A stretch of DNA of 64,000 nucleotides from Eriocheir sinensis (taxonomy: Eukaryota; Arthropoda; Malacostraca; Decapoda; Varunidae). Below the pieces are notes generated by a model that was not told where the DNA came from, made no database searches, and worked only from the letters and a program-made list of their open reading frames with translations. The position numbers were made by a program, and so were the translations under genes. Position 1 is the stretch's first letter, and every line of letters starts with the position of its first letter. The stretch covers positions 53,501 to 117,500 of the forward strand of contig NC_066529.1 in NCBI RefSeq assembly GCF_024679095.1, in the 5' to 3' direction. Of this stretch, positions 49,440 to 62,942 are shown in pieces.

Positions 49440-49625
49440 ATGTGACCTGCAACCTACCACAAGGCTTGGATAATGGTAGAATAGTCCGACTCAACCAGAC
49501 CCTGGAATACGGTAGCCTGGTCGAATATCACTGTCTACCGGAACACAGGCTGGTCGGGGGGAGCTTCCGGAGGTCGTGTGGCGAGCTGGGCGAGTGGTTG
49601 GGTGGAGAACCGAAGTGTGTGTTGG
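49440..49625 (+). CDS. Sushi/CCP exon 2, copy B
   Basis: 186 bp, phase 1-1, open, with all four cysteines. It differs from copy A by a Asp-to-Asn change right after the first cysteine (TCN). Confidence 0.82.
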
Positions 49626-50106
49626 GTAAGTAGTAATAGTAGTAGTAGTAGTAGTAGTAGTAGTAAAAATAGCTTATGTTGGGTGTTGAATACTAGTAAT
49701 AAGATGATCCTAAGACTAACTAGACTATTTTTAACCCTCCCAGATGTAATAGTAGTAGTTGTAGTAGTAGTAGTAGTAGTAGTAGTAAAAATAGCTTATG
49801 TTGGGTGTTGAATACTAGTAATAAGACGATCCTAAGACTAATTAGACTATTTTTAACCCTCCCAGATGTAATAGTAGTAGTTGTAGTAGCAGTAGTAGTA
49901 GTAGTAGAAATAGCTTATGTTGGGTGTTGAATACTAGTAATAAGACTATCCTAGGACTAACTAGACTATTTTTAACCCTCCCAGATGTAATAGTAGTAGT
50001 TGTGGTAGTAGTAGTAGTAGTAGTAAAAATAGCTTATGTTGGGTGTTAAATACTAGTAATAACACTATCCTAAGACTAACTAGACTATTTTTAACCCTCC
50101 CAGATG

Positions 50107-51056
<950 letters not shown>

Positions 51057-51861
51057 CCCAGATGTAATAGTAGTAGTTGTAGTAGTAGTAGTAGTAGTAG
51101 TAGTAGTAAAAATAGCTTATGTTGGGTGTTGAATACTAGTAATAAGACTATCCTAAGACTAACTAGACTATTTTTAACCCTCCCAGATGTAATAGTAGTA
51201 GTAGTAGTAGTAGAAATAGCTTATGTTGGGTGTTGAATACTAGTAATAAGACTATCCTAAGACTAACTAGACTATTTTTAACCCTCCCAGATGTAATAGT
51301 AGTAGTAGTAGTAGTAGTAGTAGAAATAGCTTATGTTGGGTGTTGAATACTAGTAATAAGACTATCCTAAGACTAACTAGACTATTTTTAACCCTCCCAG
51401 ATGTAATAGTAGTAGTAGTAGTAGTAGAAATAGCTTATGTTGGGTGTTGAATACTAGTAATAAGACTATCCTAAGACTAACTAGACTATTTTTAACCCTC
51501 CCAGATGTAATAGTAGTAGTAGTAGTAGTAATAGTAGTAGTAGTAGTAGTAGTAAAAATAGTTTATGTTGGGTGTTGAATACTAGTAATAAGACTATCCT
51601 AAGACTAACTAGACTATTTTTAACCCTCCCAGATGTAATAGTAGTAGTTGTAGTAGTAGTAGTAGTTGAAATAGCTTATGTTGGGTGTTGAATACTAGTA
51701 ATAAGACTATCCTAAGACTAACTAGACTATTTTTAACCCTCCCAGATGTAGTAGTAATAGTAGTAGTAGTAGTAGTAGTGAGAGAGAGACAGAGAAAGAG
51801 AGAGAGACAGATTAGTACCATGAATACTACTATTACTATTAACTATTTTGTACTATTCCAG

Positions 51862-52021
51862 GTCCAGAGGATGCCTACAACACCATAGGCTCCGATAGTA
51901 GTAGTAGTAGTGTGAGTACTACTTCTACTTCTACCGCTAGCAACACCGGGCTCTACATCGGACTATTCTTCGGGCTCATCCTGGCGATAGTCTTCATGGG
52001 AGTGCTAGTCTACTTCAGAAT
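51862..52021 (+). CDS. Stalk and transmembrane exon, copy B
   Basis: 160 bp: one extra AGT codon in the Ser run compared with copy A, and Ile to Met in the helix (IVFMGVLV). Frame and splice sites are intact. Confidence 0.8.
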
Positions 52022-52079
52022 GTAAGTAGTAGTAGTAGTAGTAGTAGTTATGGTGGTGGTGGTAGTTAATTCTTAAGGT

Positions 52080-52990
52080 TGTCATCACTTTACATTTTCT
52101 GCTATAACTCAGCTTGTATGTGTGGTAGGTAAATCTAGCTTGCGTGGTAGTTAGAGTGGTAGTTGACCTTCATTCCTATCAAAATTCGTGTTCCTAACCT
52201 GAGTGTGGTAGGAGTTATAGCAGGTCAAAGTTAGGGGAGTGAAAAATCCTGGATATTTTTTTCTGAATGGCATACTGTTTAACATTTTTGTATATAACTC
52301 AGCTTGTATGTATGTTAGGTGAATGTAACTTGAGTGGTAGTTAGTGTGGTAGTTGACCTTTATTCTTACCAAAATTCGTGTTGCTAACTTGAGTGTGGTA
52401 GGAGTTATAGCAGGTCAAAGTTAGGGGAGTGAAAAATTATGTTTATATTTTTCTGAATGTCATAACACTTAACATTTTTGTATATAACTCAGCTTGTATG
52501 TGTGTTAGGTGAATGTAACTTGCGTGGTAGTTAGAGAGGTAGTTGACCTTCCTTCCTACCAAAATTCGTGTTCCTAACTTGAGTGTGGTAGGAATTATAG
52601 CAGGTCAAATTTAGGGGAGTGAAAAATTATGTTTATATTTTTCTGAATGTCATAACACTTAACATTTTTGTATATAACTCAGCTTGTATGTGTGGTAGGT
52701 GAATGTAGCTTGCGTGGTAGTTAGTGTGGTAGTTGACCTTTATTCCTACCAAAATTCGTGTTCCTAACTTGAGTGTGGTAGGAGGTATAGCAGGTCAAAG
52801 TTAGGGGAGTGAAAAATTATGTTTATATTTTTCTGAATGTCATAACACTTAACATTTTTGTATATAACTCAGCTTGTATGTGTGGTAGGTAAATGTAGCT
52901 TGCGTGGTAGTTAGTGTGGTAGTTGACCTTTATTCTTACCAAAATTCGTGTTCCTAACTCCAATGTGGCAGCAGTTATAGTGGTACGAAG
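52080..52990. repeat. ~187-bp tandem repeat in the last intron, copy B
   Basis: Five-unit array equivalent to that of unit A, with small indels restored or lost (for example gtgtggtaggaggtatagc in the fourth unit). Confidence 0.87.
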
Positions 52991-53915
52991 TTAGGCATTT
53001 CAAAATTTTCCAATCCTCCCATTTTCATTCAACCAGCTGTAACATTTTTCCCTACCATTCAACTGGCGTGCATGGTAGATGGATGGGCCTTGGTGGGCTG
53101 GTAGACACACCCTTTGGCTATCCTATCATACTCACAGGTCTGTAATTACCTGGTTCATTTGTATCAGCCTTCTTATAGATGGGTGTAATGTTGGCCAGTC
53201 TTGATGTAACTCACTGGTCTGCAATATCTTCCTGAGTGTCCCTTCCCCTCTTTTATCACCCGTGGGCCTGGAGTGCCAGGCAGTGTTAACAGTGCCACAG
53301 ACAGTGTTATGTGATGCAAGACAGATTAGTTACCCAGTGTTAGGCTGTCTTGTTACCTGACCTGCCTACCCCTCTCTTGTGACATGGGGTCAGGTGTTAT
53401 GCAGTGCTATGTGATGCCAGGCAGTGTTCATAGTGGCATAGATTTGTGTGGTGCCAGAATCAGTGTGATGCCAGTCATTGGTGCCAGGGATGGTATATGT
53501 ATAGAATAACACCCAGGTGACCCTAGGACAAAGCTTTATTTTTCTCCCTCACTCCCCTCAATGTTACAAGCTTACTGTAGGCATAACATTGTATCTTTCT
53601 GTTTCTGGCCCATAAATATTGCAAAAAAGACCATCAGTAATCACCGATTTTAACAATAATTATAAATGCATATTGTTATCTTTATGGGGCGATAGTTTGG
53701 GGTCAGAAAAGACAATACGCCAAGTACTACTAAGGGCTGGTAACCCTAAACTACCACTTGAGCCAGCTAAACGTAATATATGGAGGAGAAAAGAGAATAA
53801 ATGAACCTTTGGACATACCCACAACTCCTATGAAAGCCTTGTCAAATATGTGCAGGCCTACTTGTGTGCCAACATATGTAAGAGCATGGGCCTAACTTTT
53901 CTTCTTCCTCCTCAG

Positions 53916-53981
53916 GTTTTGGGCGCCCAGCCGTACACGTGAACTAACAGAGTCTTGGCTTCAGGGCAGGCCGCTAAAATG
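53916..53981 (+). CDS. Cytoplasmic-tail exon, copy B
   Basis: 66 bp, identical in frame and splice sites to copy A and followed by a shorter (GT)n. Again no stop codon is reached before the next unit. Confidence 0.6.
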
Positions 53982-54017
<36 letters not shown>

Positions 54018-54929
54018 GGAAGGTTTTCATCATTAATATAAAAGCTTGTTGTTGGGGTGAGAGGTGGAGTCAGAGGTCAGCGATGAATAGATACGTTTAT
54101 TGGGGTAGAGGAACAGAGAGAGGGATAGAATCCGAAAGAGGGCAGCAGTTTAGAAAGCAAAGACTGGTGCCAGGCTGCCTGTGACTTGAACTCTTTAATA
54201 AGGAGGAGAGTATGAACACACCTCTCCTCACAAAATTTTCCCCTCTCTTTTGGCCACATTCTCCATAGTTAGCACCATTGTTAGCACCAGGCTTTTTTAT
54301 CATTATTAGTGGTATTTGTTCTCCCTTGGGCTGCTTCCTTTACAGTAAGACTTATTATGCCTAGGCCCACCTGTAGGGAGATGCAATTTGACCCAGTACA
54401 GTAAGACTTCTGCCTAGGCCCACTGTAGAGAGATGCAATTTGACCCTGTACAGAAGTGCTATTTGGCCCCACATACCAGAAGATAGCGTAGTAACATCTA
54501 AATTATTTGATGTATATATTTTTTTACGGCAGAGGAAGCAGGTCATGGGGCAAAGAAAGTACTATTGAGAAAAGAAAGCTTGCTGTTCACTGTGTTTAGC
54601 AGAGTGGCCAAAAGAGAGGTCAGCTTCAGGAGGAGAGGTGTCTCCATACCCTCCTCTTGAAAGAGTTCAAGTCATAGGCAGGAGGAAGTGCAGACCAAGG
54701 AAGACTGTTCGGGAGTTTGCCATGAAGGGGATGAAGGAATGAGGATGCTGGTTAACTCTTGCATGAGGGATTGGGACTGTTGTTTCTTTATTGATATCTT
54801 TATTAATTGAAATGAAACGTGTTGACTCAAAAAGGTTTAGTGGTTCACCATTTTGGTACAGGTTTTGTAAAAGTATTAATTATTTAACCCAGGATTATTT
54901 ACCTTCAATACATCTAACTATCTGTCTAC

Positions 54930-56312
54930 CACTACTACTACTACTACTACGGGCCTCCATCTATTAGAGTTGCGTTGTGAGCGGTATATTCTCTCATATC
55001 CTTTCACAAAGCAATTCATTGGCCCCACCCCGCCAATGACTGTGGCCGACAACCATCTTTATTTAATATTACAAACTTTACTAAGCATTTTATTTTTAAG
55101 CTAACAGAGCTTGTGGTTGATATGACTATCAACCGCCGTCACCTCAAAGTCCAGGTCAGCAATGTGGGTGGTTTTGGGTGCAGGCGACCTGGTTCCTCTC
55201 AGGCAGACCAAGGCTGACCTCAGGAGGGAGAAGGACAGCCTGCATCTCATCCAGGCGACCACACTGCTTCTTGGCTGCTGTTTCTTATCCGCCAGTGTTT
55301 CGGCGAGTCTTGCGTAGAAGCTCTGCGCCCTTGGTCCCATCCCTCCTGCCGTCGTGAATACTACCGGGGTGAAGGAGCCCTGGTCCACATTCTGTATTCT
55401 TTCTTCATATGCTCTGTTCTTCTCTTGTTCGTTTCTTCTGTGGGCTGCATCAAGGGTCAGGTCTCTGTGGCAATGGGCCATGGGATCAAAGATCCTTATG
55501 TCAAAATATGCCCTTTGTCCACGAGTCCAAAACCCTCTGGCGCTAACATCCACTCGTGCTTCGTTCGAAACATTAGCGGTGCGTCTGGCGAGGTGTTCGC
55601 CTTGCAGAGGGAGCAGCATGGGTTCCACAGTCACGTCGTGGCAGACTTCTTTCAGCATCTGAGCTGTTATGTCTCTTACTTCGTCGTGTCTCATGCAGAC
55701 GAGACCTCCTCGCTTGCATGTCATGGCATGATTTTGGTTGAAGGGTGAGCCACAGTTACACATGTTTGGGAGCCCATCCACTGGCCAGCCATACCTGAGG
55801 GCAAGGGCATCAGTAAATTCTTTTTTGTTTAAGTTGAAGCCTTTTGCCCTGATAGGTAGTGTGGTTAGCCAGTTTGAGGCGCCCACTTCCTGTGCAATAT
55901 CTGTCCTCCTCCTTGTGTCTTCTGGGAGTTCTCTCATTAGGTCACTCAGAGTGTCTCTCTGTTTTTCTTTTCTGTTTTTGGAGATTTCATTCCTTAGTGA
56001 CCTAATATATTGAGGGTTGTCTTCTCCCCTTTCATTTTGATTGGTAATATATCCGGTCAAAGAGGCTGTGATTCGGATTGAGTTCCCGAATTCAGACTCG
56101 GCCAGATTTTGTGGGTTGGTGATGCCGAGCCCACCCATTTTTGGCGGCAACTCCAGCAATCTTCTCTCCTGGTCACTGGGACATCTCCCATTTGCTATCG
56201 CCGGTATGAAGGTGTTTCTGATAGCATCTTCCAGAGGTTTTAGTAACGGAGCAACATCAGGAACTGTCCTCATGAGGCTACTACTACTACTACTACTACT
56301 ATCCCTGGACAC
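54930..56312 (-). mobile_element. 5'-truncated LINE with restriction-like endonuclease, copy C
   Basis: Open 403-residue frame (55101-56312) like copy A, with the CCHC cluster, RHDEV and the two Asp of the nuclease-like core kept. It differs by a few substitutions (EISKNRKEKQ for EISINREGKQ) and a longer leading Ser run from the TAG tract. It is flanked on both sides by (CTA)n. Confidence 0.78.
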
Positions 56313-56439
56313 TTTAGACTATCCCCACGGTGTCTAGAAGGCCTGTTATCCGACTATGCGACACCCCACAAGGCCACTACTACTACTACTAATATTACTA
56401 CTACATATACTACTACTAATACTATTCTCTCCCCTACAG

Positions 56440-56622
56440 AGGTCCGGTGTCCCAACCTCACTACAACGCTGACTACTGCCTTAAGTGTGGTAGTGGAGGA
56501 TAGAGGCCGAGTGGAGGCTACAGCGGACTACTCCTGCGAGAAGGGGAGGAGGATAGTCGGGAATAGTCAGCGGAAGTGTGGTAGTAATGGTATCTGGAGT
56601 GGCAGTCAACCGCGCTGTGAAT
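56440..56622 (+). CDS. Sushi/CCP exon 1, copy C
   Basis: 183 bp, phase 1-1, in frame with all four cysteines and the Trp, as in copy A. The silent change tac-tcc replaces tat-tcc at the second cysteine region. Confidence 0.85.
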
Positions 56623-56854
56623 GTAAGTAATAGTAGTTGTAGTAGTAGTAGTTCCAGTAAGTAGGTGATTGTAGTAGCTCTTGTAGGGTGTTGAATAGTA
56701 GTAATAAGACTATCCTAAGACTAACTAGACTATTCCTAACCCCCTCAGATGTAGTAGTAGTAGTAGTAGTAGTAGAAATAGCTTATGTTGGGTGTTGAAT
56801 ACTACTAACAGGACTATCCTAAGACTAACTAGACTATTCCTAACCCCCTCAGAT

Positions 56855-56888
<34 letters not shown>

Positions 56889-57741
56889 AAATAGCTTATG
56901 TAGGGTGTTGAATACTAGTAACAAGACTATCCTAAGACTAACTAGACTATTTTTAACCCTCCCAGATGTAGCAGTAGTAGTAGTAGTAGTAGTAGAAATA
57001 GCTTATGTTGGGTGTTGAATACTACTAACATGACTATCCGAAGACTAACCAGACTATTCCTAACCCTTCCAGATGTGACCTGCGACCTACCACAAGGCTT
57101 GGATAATGGTAGAATAGTCCGACTCAACCAGACCCTGGAATACGGTAGCCTGGTCGAATATCACTGTCTACCGGAACACAGGCTGGTCGGGGGGAGCTTC
57201 CGGAGGTCGTGTGGTGAGCTGGGCGAGTGGTTGGGTGGAGAACCGAAGTGTGTGTTGGGTAAGTAGTAATAGTAGTAGTAGTAGTAGTAGTAGTAAAAAT
57301 AGCTTATGTTGGGTGTTGAATACTAGTAATAAGATGATCCTAAGACTAACTAGACTATTTTTAACCCTCCCAGATGTAATAGTAGTAGTTGTAGTAGCAG
57401 TAGTAGTAGTAGTAAAAATAGCTTATGTTGGGTGTTGAATACTAGTAATAAGACGATCCTAAGACTAATTAGACTATTTTTAACCCTCCCAGATGTAATA
57501 GTAGTAGTTGTAGTAGTAGTAGTAGTAGTAGTAGAAATAGCTTATGTTGGGTGTTGAATACTAGTAATAAGACTATCCTAGGACTAACTAGACTATTTTT
57601 AACCCTCCCAGATGTAATAGTAGTAGTTGTAGTAGTAGTAGTAGTAAAAATAGCTTATGTTGGGTGTTAAATACTAGTAATAAGACTATCCTAAGACTAA
57701 CTAGACTATTTTTAACCCTCCCAGATGTAATAGTAGTAGTT

Positions 57742-57774
<33 letters not shown>

Positions 57775-58370
57775 AAAATAGCTTATGTTGGGTGTTGAAT
57801 ACTAGTAATAAGACTATCCTAAGACTAACTAGACTATTTTTAACCCTCCCAGATGTAATAGTAGTAGTAGTAGTAGTAGTAGAAATAGCTTATGTTGGGT
57901 GTTGAATACTAGTAATAAGACTATCCTAAGACTAACTAGACTATTTTTAACCCTCCCAGATGTAATAGTAGTAGTAGTAGTAGTAGTAGAAATAGCTTAT
58001 GTTGGGTGTTGAATACTAGTAATAAGACTATCCTAAGACTAACTAGACTATTTTTAACCCTCCCAGATGTAGTAGTAGTAGTAGTAGTAATAGTAGTAGT
58101 AGTAGTAGTAGTAAAAATAGTTTATGTTGGGTGTTGAATACTAGTAATAAGACTATCCTAAGACTAACTAGACTATTTTTAACCCTCCCAGATGTAATAG
58201 TAGTAGTTGTAGTAGTAGTAGTAGTAGTAGTAGTTGAAATAGCTTATGTTGGGTGTTGAATACTAGTAATAAGACTATCCTAAGACTAACTAGACTATTT
58301 TTAACCCTCCCAGATGTAGTAGTAATAGTAGTAGTAGTAGTAGTAGTAGAGAGAGAGACAGAGAAAGAGA
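56623..58370. repeat. Intronic minisatellite with (TAG)n, copy C (no hAT)
   Basis: Same minisatellite. The unit marked by gggtgttaaatactagtaat (near 57661) is the one that holds the hAT element in A and B; here cccagatg (57720-57727) is present once and uninterrupted. Confidence 0.88.
57073..57258 (+). CDS. Sushi/CCP exon 2, copy C
   Basis: 186 bp, phase 1-1. The protein is the same as copy A apart from silent changes; acceptor and donor are identical. Confidence 0.85.
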
Positions 58371-58430
58371 GAGAGACAGATTACTACCATGAATACTACT
58401 ATTACTATTAACTATTTTGTACTATTCCAG

Positions 58431-58590
58431 GTCCAGAGGATGCCTACAACACCATAGGCTCCGATAGTAGTAGTAGTAGTGTGAGTACTACTTCTACTTC
58501 TACCGCTAGCAACACCGGGCTCTACATCGGACTATTCTTCGGGCTCATCCTGGCGATAGTCTTCATAGGAGTGCTAGTCTACTTCAGAAT
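58431..58590 (+). CDS. Stalk and transmembrane exon, copy C
   Basis: 160 bp, with the extra Ser codon found in copy B and the Ile helix of copy A. Frame and splice sites are intact. Confidence 0.8.
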
Positions 58591-58639
58591 GTAAGTAGTA
58601 GTAGTAGTAGTAGTTATGGTGGTGGTGGTAGTTAATTCT

Positions 58640-59540
58640 TAAGGTTGTCATCACTTTACATTTTCTGCTATAACTCAGCTTGTATGTGTGGTAGGTAAAT
58701 CTAGCTTGCGTGGTAGTTAGAGTGGTAGTTGACCTTCATTCCTATCAAAATTCGTGTTCCTAACCTGAGTGTGGTAGGAGTTATAGCAGGTCAAAGTTAG
58801 GGGAGTGAAAAATCCTGGATATTTTTTTCTGAATGGCATACTGTTTAACATTTTTGTATATAACTCAGCTTGTATGTATGTTAGGTGAATGTAACTTGAG
58901 TGGTAGTTAGTGTGGTAGTTGACCTTTATTCTTACCAAAATTCGTGTTGCTAACTTGAGTGTGGTAGGAGTTATAGCAGGTCAAAGTTAGGGGAGTGAAA
59001 AATTATGTTTATATTTTTCTGAATGTCATAACACTTAACATTTTTGTATATAACTCAGCTTGTATGTGTGTTAGGTGAATGTAACTTGCGTGGTAGTTAG
59101 AGAGGTAGTTGACCTTCCTTCCTACCAAAATTCGTGTTCCTAACTTGAGTGTGGTAGGAATTATAGCAGGTCAAATTTAGGGGAGTGAAAAATTATGTTT
59201 ATATTTTTCTGAATGTCATAACACTTAACATTTTTGTATATAACTCAGCTTGTATGTGTGGTAGGTGAATGTAGCTTGCGTGGTAGTTAGTGTGGTAGTT
59301 GACCTTTATTCTTACCAAAATTCGTGTTGCTAACTTGAGTGTGGTAGGAGGTATAGCAGGTCAAATTTAGGGGAGTGAAAAATTATGTTTATATTTTTCT
59401 GAATGTCATAACACTTAACATTTTTGTATATAACTCAGCTTGTATGTGTGGTAGGTAAATGTAGCTTGCGTGGTAGTTAGTGTGGTAGTTGACCTTTATT
59501 CTTACCAAAATTCGTGTTCCTAACTCCAATGTGGCAGCAG
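58640..59540. repeat. ~187-bp tandem repeat in the last intron, copy C
   Basis: Five-unit array equivalent to those of A and B. Confidence 0.87.
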
Positions 59541-60481
59541 TTATAGTGGTACGAAGTTAGGCATTTCAAAATTTTCCAATCCTCCCATTTTCATTCAACC
59601 AGCTGTAACATTTTTCCCTACCATTCAACCGGCGTGCATGGTAGATGGATGGGCCTTGGTGGGCTGGTAGACACACCCTTTGGCTATCCTATCATACTCA
59701 CAGGTCTGTAATTACCTGGTTCATTTGTATCAGCCTTCTTATAGATGGGTGTAATGTTGGCCAGTCTTGATGTAACTCACTGGTCTGCAATATCTTCCTG
59801 AGTGTCCCTTCCCCTCTTTTATCACCCGTGGGCCTGGAGTGCCAGGCAGTGTTAACAGTGCCACAGACAGTGTTATGTGATGCAAGACAGATTAGTTACC
59901 CAGTGTTAGGCTGTCTTGTTACCTGACCTGCCTACCCCTCTCCTGTGACATGGGGTCAGGTGTTATGCAGTGCTATGTGATGCCAGGCAGTGTTCATAGT
60001 GGCATAGATTTGTGTGGTGCCAGAATCAGTGTGATGCCAGTCATTGGTGCCAGGGATGGTATATGTATAGAATAACACCCAGGTGACCCTAGGACAAAGC
60101 TTTATTTTTCTCCCTCACTCCCCTCAATGTTACCAGCTTACTGTAGGCATAACATTGTATCTTTCTGTTTCTGGCCCATAAATATTGCAAAAAAGACCAT
60201 CAGTAATTAACGATTTTAACAATAATTATAAATGCATATTGTTATCTTTATGGGGCGATAGTTTTGGGTCAGAAAAGACAATACGCCAAGTACTACTAAG
60301 GGCTGGTAACCCTAAACTACCACTTGAGCCAGCTAAACGTAATATATGGAGGAGAAAAGAGAATAAATGAACCTTTGGACATACCCACAACTCCTATGAA
60401 AGCCTTGTCAAATATGTGCAGGCCTACTTGTGTGCCAACATATGTAAGAGCATGGGCCTAACTTTTCTTCTTCCTCCTCAG

Positions 60482-60545
60482 GTTTTGGGCACCCAGCCGT
60501 ACACGTGAACTAACAGTCTTGGCTTCAGGGCAGGTCGCTAAAATG
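60482..60545 (+). CDS. Cytoplasmic-tail exon, copy C, 2-bp shorter
   Basis: 64 bp instead of 66: acagtct replaces acagagtct. The tail changes after RELT to VLASGQVAKM and the exit phase changes from 2 to 0. If the next exon requires phase 2, this copy is broken. Which form is ancestral cannot be decided here. Confidence 0.55.
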
Positions 60546-60664
60546 GTATGTGTGTGTGTGTGTGTGTGTGTTAGGAAGGTCTTCATCATTAATATAAAAG
60601 CTTGTTGTTGGGGTGAGAAGTGGAGTCAGAGGTCAGCGATGAATAGATACGTTTATTGGGGTAG

Positions 60665-60950
60665 TGAGAACAGACTCCCGCCGTGAGGGGCGGCCGGGCT
60701 AACTGAGGCTTTCGCGCTAGTTAATTTTTTTCTTGGTAGATGGTGGCTCGCGCTAATTGCGGTTCGCTCTAATTGATCTCGCTCTAACTGAGGCTCTCGC
60801 GCTAATTAATTTTTTTCTTGGTAGATGGTGGCTCGCGCTAATTGCGGTTCGCTCTAATTGATCTCGCGCTAAGTGGGGCTTTCGCGCTTATTAATTTTTT
60901 TCTTGGTAGATGGTGGCTCGCGCTAATTGCGGTTCACTCTAATTAGCCTG
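60665..60950. repeat. 85-bp tandem repeat, three units
   Basis: tcttggtagatggtggctcg recurs at 60731, 60816 and 60901, exactly 85 bp apart, followed by cgctaattgcggttcgctct. It lies between the duplicated block and the LINE. Confidence 0.88.
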
Positions 60951-61439
60951 TGGTACCCCGCTGACAACTTCCGATGACTGAGAAACTGCACCACCAGCCG
61001 CTACACATTGAGTCCTGCCAGTGAGAAATGAGTGCAGCCACATCCCGAGTGTTCCCGTAATGGCCATTTGTCTGGCCTTGTGTAACAAAATGCCATGGTC
61101 TACCATGTCGAAAGCTTTCGCAAAATCAAGGTAGACCACATCGACATCTGCATTATGTTCAAGCTCATCTATGATTGAGTCATAGTGGGCCAAAAGTTGT
61201 GAGAGGCACGAGCGCCCAGTACGAAAGCCATGTTGGTCCGGGTTCATTCTGTTATTGCTTTCTAGATATGCAGACATGCTTTTAACCATAATTCTCTCTA
61301 GAACTTTAATAATATGGGAGGTTAAGGCAACTGGTCGATAGTTTTTTGCCTCTGCTCTTGACCCTCCCTTGTATATTGGTGTAATGAATGCACTTTTTAG
61401 CTTTTCTGGTATTATGCCAGAATCTAGAGTTTCTATCAA
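60939..61439 (-). pseudogene. LINE reverse transcriptase, N-terminal half
   Basis: 166 codons with RT boxes: LKSAFITPIYKGG, KNYRPVALTSHIIKVLERI, QHGFRTGRSC, YLDFAKAFDMVDH and SGVPQ. The frame ends two codons after GVPQ, so it lacks the second catalytic box. Confidence 0.85.
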
Positions 61440-61911
61440 AATTTAACAGAGGAACACTCAGCTCTTCAGCACATTTTTTAAGAAGTACTGCAGGGAATTG
61501 ATCGGGGCCAGCTGCCGAATTAGTGGCCACCCCTTTAATTGCTTGCTGTGTGTCGTCGTTGTTTAAGCTTATGTCCGTCAGGTGTGATATTTGATCAGTT
61601 CCTTGGTTGAAAAAGTCCATAGGTAGGTTGACAATTTTGTCTTCCATGGGTTTGCTGAAGACGCTTTTGTACTGAATCAGTAGTGCTTCAACGACATCCT
61701 GGGCTTTGTTTATGGGTTGGCCGTGTACGTCAGTCAGTGGGCCAACACTCGCTCTCACTGCGGATTTGTTAGCAGCATATTTGTAAAAGTATTTGGGGTT
61801 GGTTTTGATGCATGACGCGGCTTGTATTTCTTTCCGGTCATTCTCTGATTCAACTGATCTTTTAAGTTTTTCTTCTATAATGGCAATTTTGTTTTCGAGT
61901 TGGGTCAGCAT
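61306..61911 (-). pseudogene. LINE linker region, frameshifted
   Basis: It continues the LINE ORF after the endonuclease: helical linker with NPKYFYKYAANKSAVRASVG and the pre-RT segment KGVATNSAAGPDQFPAVLLK. Native sequence ends near SVPLLN (about 61440), after which the frame is wrong. Confidence 0.75.
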
Positions 61912-62870
61912 TTTGGTGTAGTTGGTATACCGAGTTTCTTCCTTAGTTTTGTTCTTTTTCTCATTAGTACTTTTCGGTCTCTTGGTATGTTACCATTGAA
62001 AGGAGAGGTCTTTTTAGACGGCCTCCTCAGTGGTACATGCCTCTTTGATATTTTCAAGCATGTGTTAATGATTGTATCATATTGGGCCTCAGGGTCACAG
62101 TCCCTCATGAGTAGATCCCAGTTTAGCTCACCCAGGTCTTTCTTTATACTGTCCCAGCAGACTGACTCGCTTAGGAAGTTGAGTTGGTTAAAATTAAAAT
62201 TAGGAGCCTGCTCCACTTCACTGGACAGTCTAAGATGTGTATTTCTAGGTAGGTTGGTAGTCACGGTGATGATGTTATGGTCAGAGAGATTAGTTTTATT
62301 CACCCTAATATTATGTATAATATCATCATTATTTATCATAACGATGTCTAGTATGTTCTTACCTCTTGTAGGAGTGTCGGTGATTTGATTGAGGCAGTAT
62401 TCCTCGGCAAAGTGCATGACAGCTTTTGCCTGGGTCCTCATGTCTTCCGCTCCTCCATACACACACTCCAAATTCCAGTCTATTAGCGGAAAGTTTAAGT
62501 CTCCAGTAAGTATAATGGTGGGCATGGGCAGTGGTAGCGAGCCAATGATATCTTTTATCTTTGTTAGTTGCGTCATAAATTTCTCTGTTGGGCATGCTGG
62601 TGGTCTGTATATGTTTATATATACCCAGTCAATGTCTTGAATGCATAGTACCAGTGATTCTGTGTACATATTTGATTCCTGGAAAAGTACTTTTGTTCTA
62701 GCTGCAAAATGGCTATCAACGTAAGTGATGACCCCGCCTTTTTTCCGTTGAATTGGTCGGTCCGTCCTGTATGGTACAAAGTGTGGTATTTTTATTTCTG
62801 CTTTTCTAATCTCCTCTGTTAAGTGTGTTTCTGTGAGAGAGATTATAAAGGCATTTTCAGTTTGTGCCAT
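61905..62870 (-). CDS. LINE endonuclease domain (APE/EEP type)
   Basis: 321 codons. Motifs in order: E14 in TETHL, GGVITYVD (45-52), YRP (88-90), GDLNFPLIDW (123-132), NILDIVMIN (172-180) and SDH (196-198), the standard active-site series of LINE nickases. After about residue 205 comes the linker to RT. It runs into a frame change at its end, where the next frame overlaps by seven bases. Confidence 0.86.
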   Translation of the reverse strand: MAQTENAFIISLTETHLTEEIRKAEIKIPHFVPYRTDRPIQRKKGGVITYVDSHFAARTKVLFQESNMYTESLVLCIQDIDWVYINIYRPPACPTEKFMTQLTKIKDIIGSLPLPMPTIILTGDLNFPLIDWNLECVYGGAEDMRTQAKAVMHFAEEYCLNQITDTPTRGKNILDIVMINNDDIIHNIRVNKTNLSDHNIITVTTNLPRNTHLRLSSEVEQAPNFNFNQLNFLSESVCWDSIKKDLGELNWDLLMRDCDPEAQYDTIINTCLKISKRHVPLRRPSKKTSPFNGNIPRDRKVLMRKRTKLRKKLGIPTTPKC

Positions 62871-62942
62871 TTCTGTGAGCAGACCATTAATTTCACATCA
62901 ACCGGATTATTTATTTATCTCTTATCTAATCACCCCCCCCAG

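Larger units (their letters stand above)
54109..60664. repeat. Tandem segmental duplication, unit C (6556 bp)
   Basis: Same order as A and B but without the hAT element and with fewer minisatellite units in places. It ends at ggggtag|tgagaacagactcc, the right edge of the duplicated block. Confidence 0.92.
60939..62905 (-). mobile_element. APE-type LINE, truncated at both ends and frameshifted
   Basis: Reading right to left: an endonuclease domain, a linker and the N-terminal half of a reverse transcriptase of Jockey/CR1/L2-like type. In-frame coding similarity extends only about ten codons upstream of the ATG at 62870 (EINGLLTEM), then a TGA follows, so the 5' end is missing. On the 3' side the RT stops after GVPQ, so the catalytic YxDD box and 3' UTR are gone. 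Two frame changes (near 61908 and 61440) break the ORF. It lies in the intron upstream of the RhoGAP exon, in antisense orientation. Confidence 0.85.
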
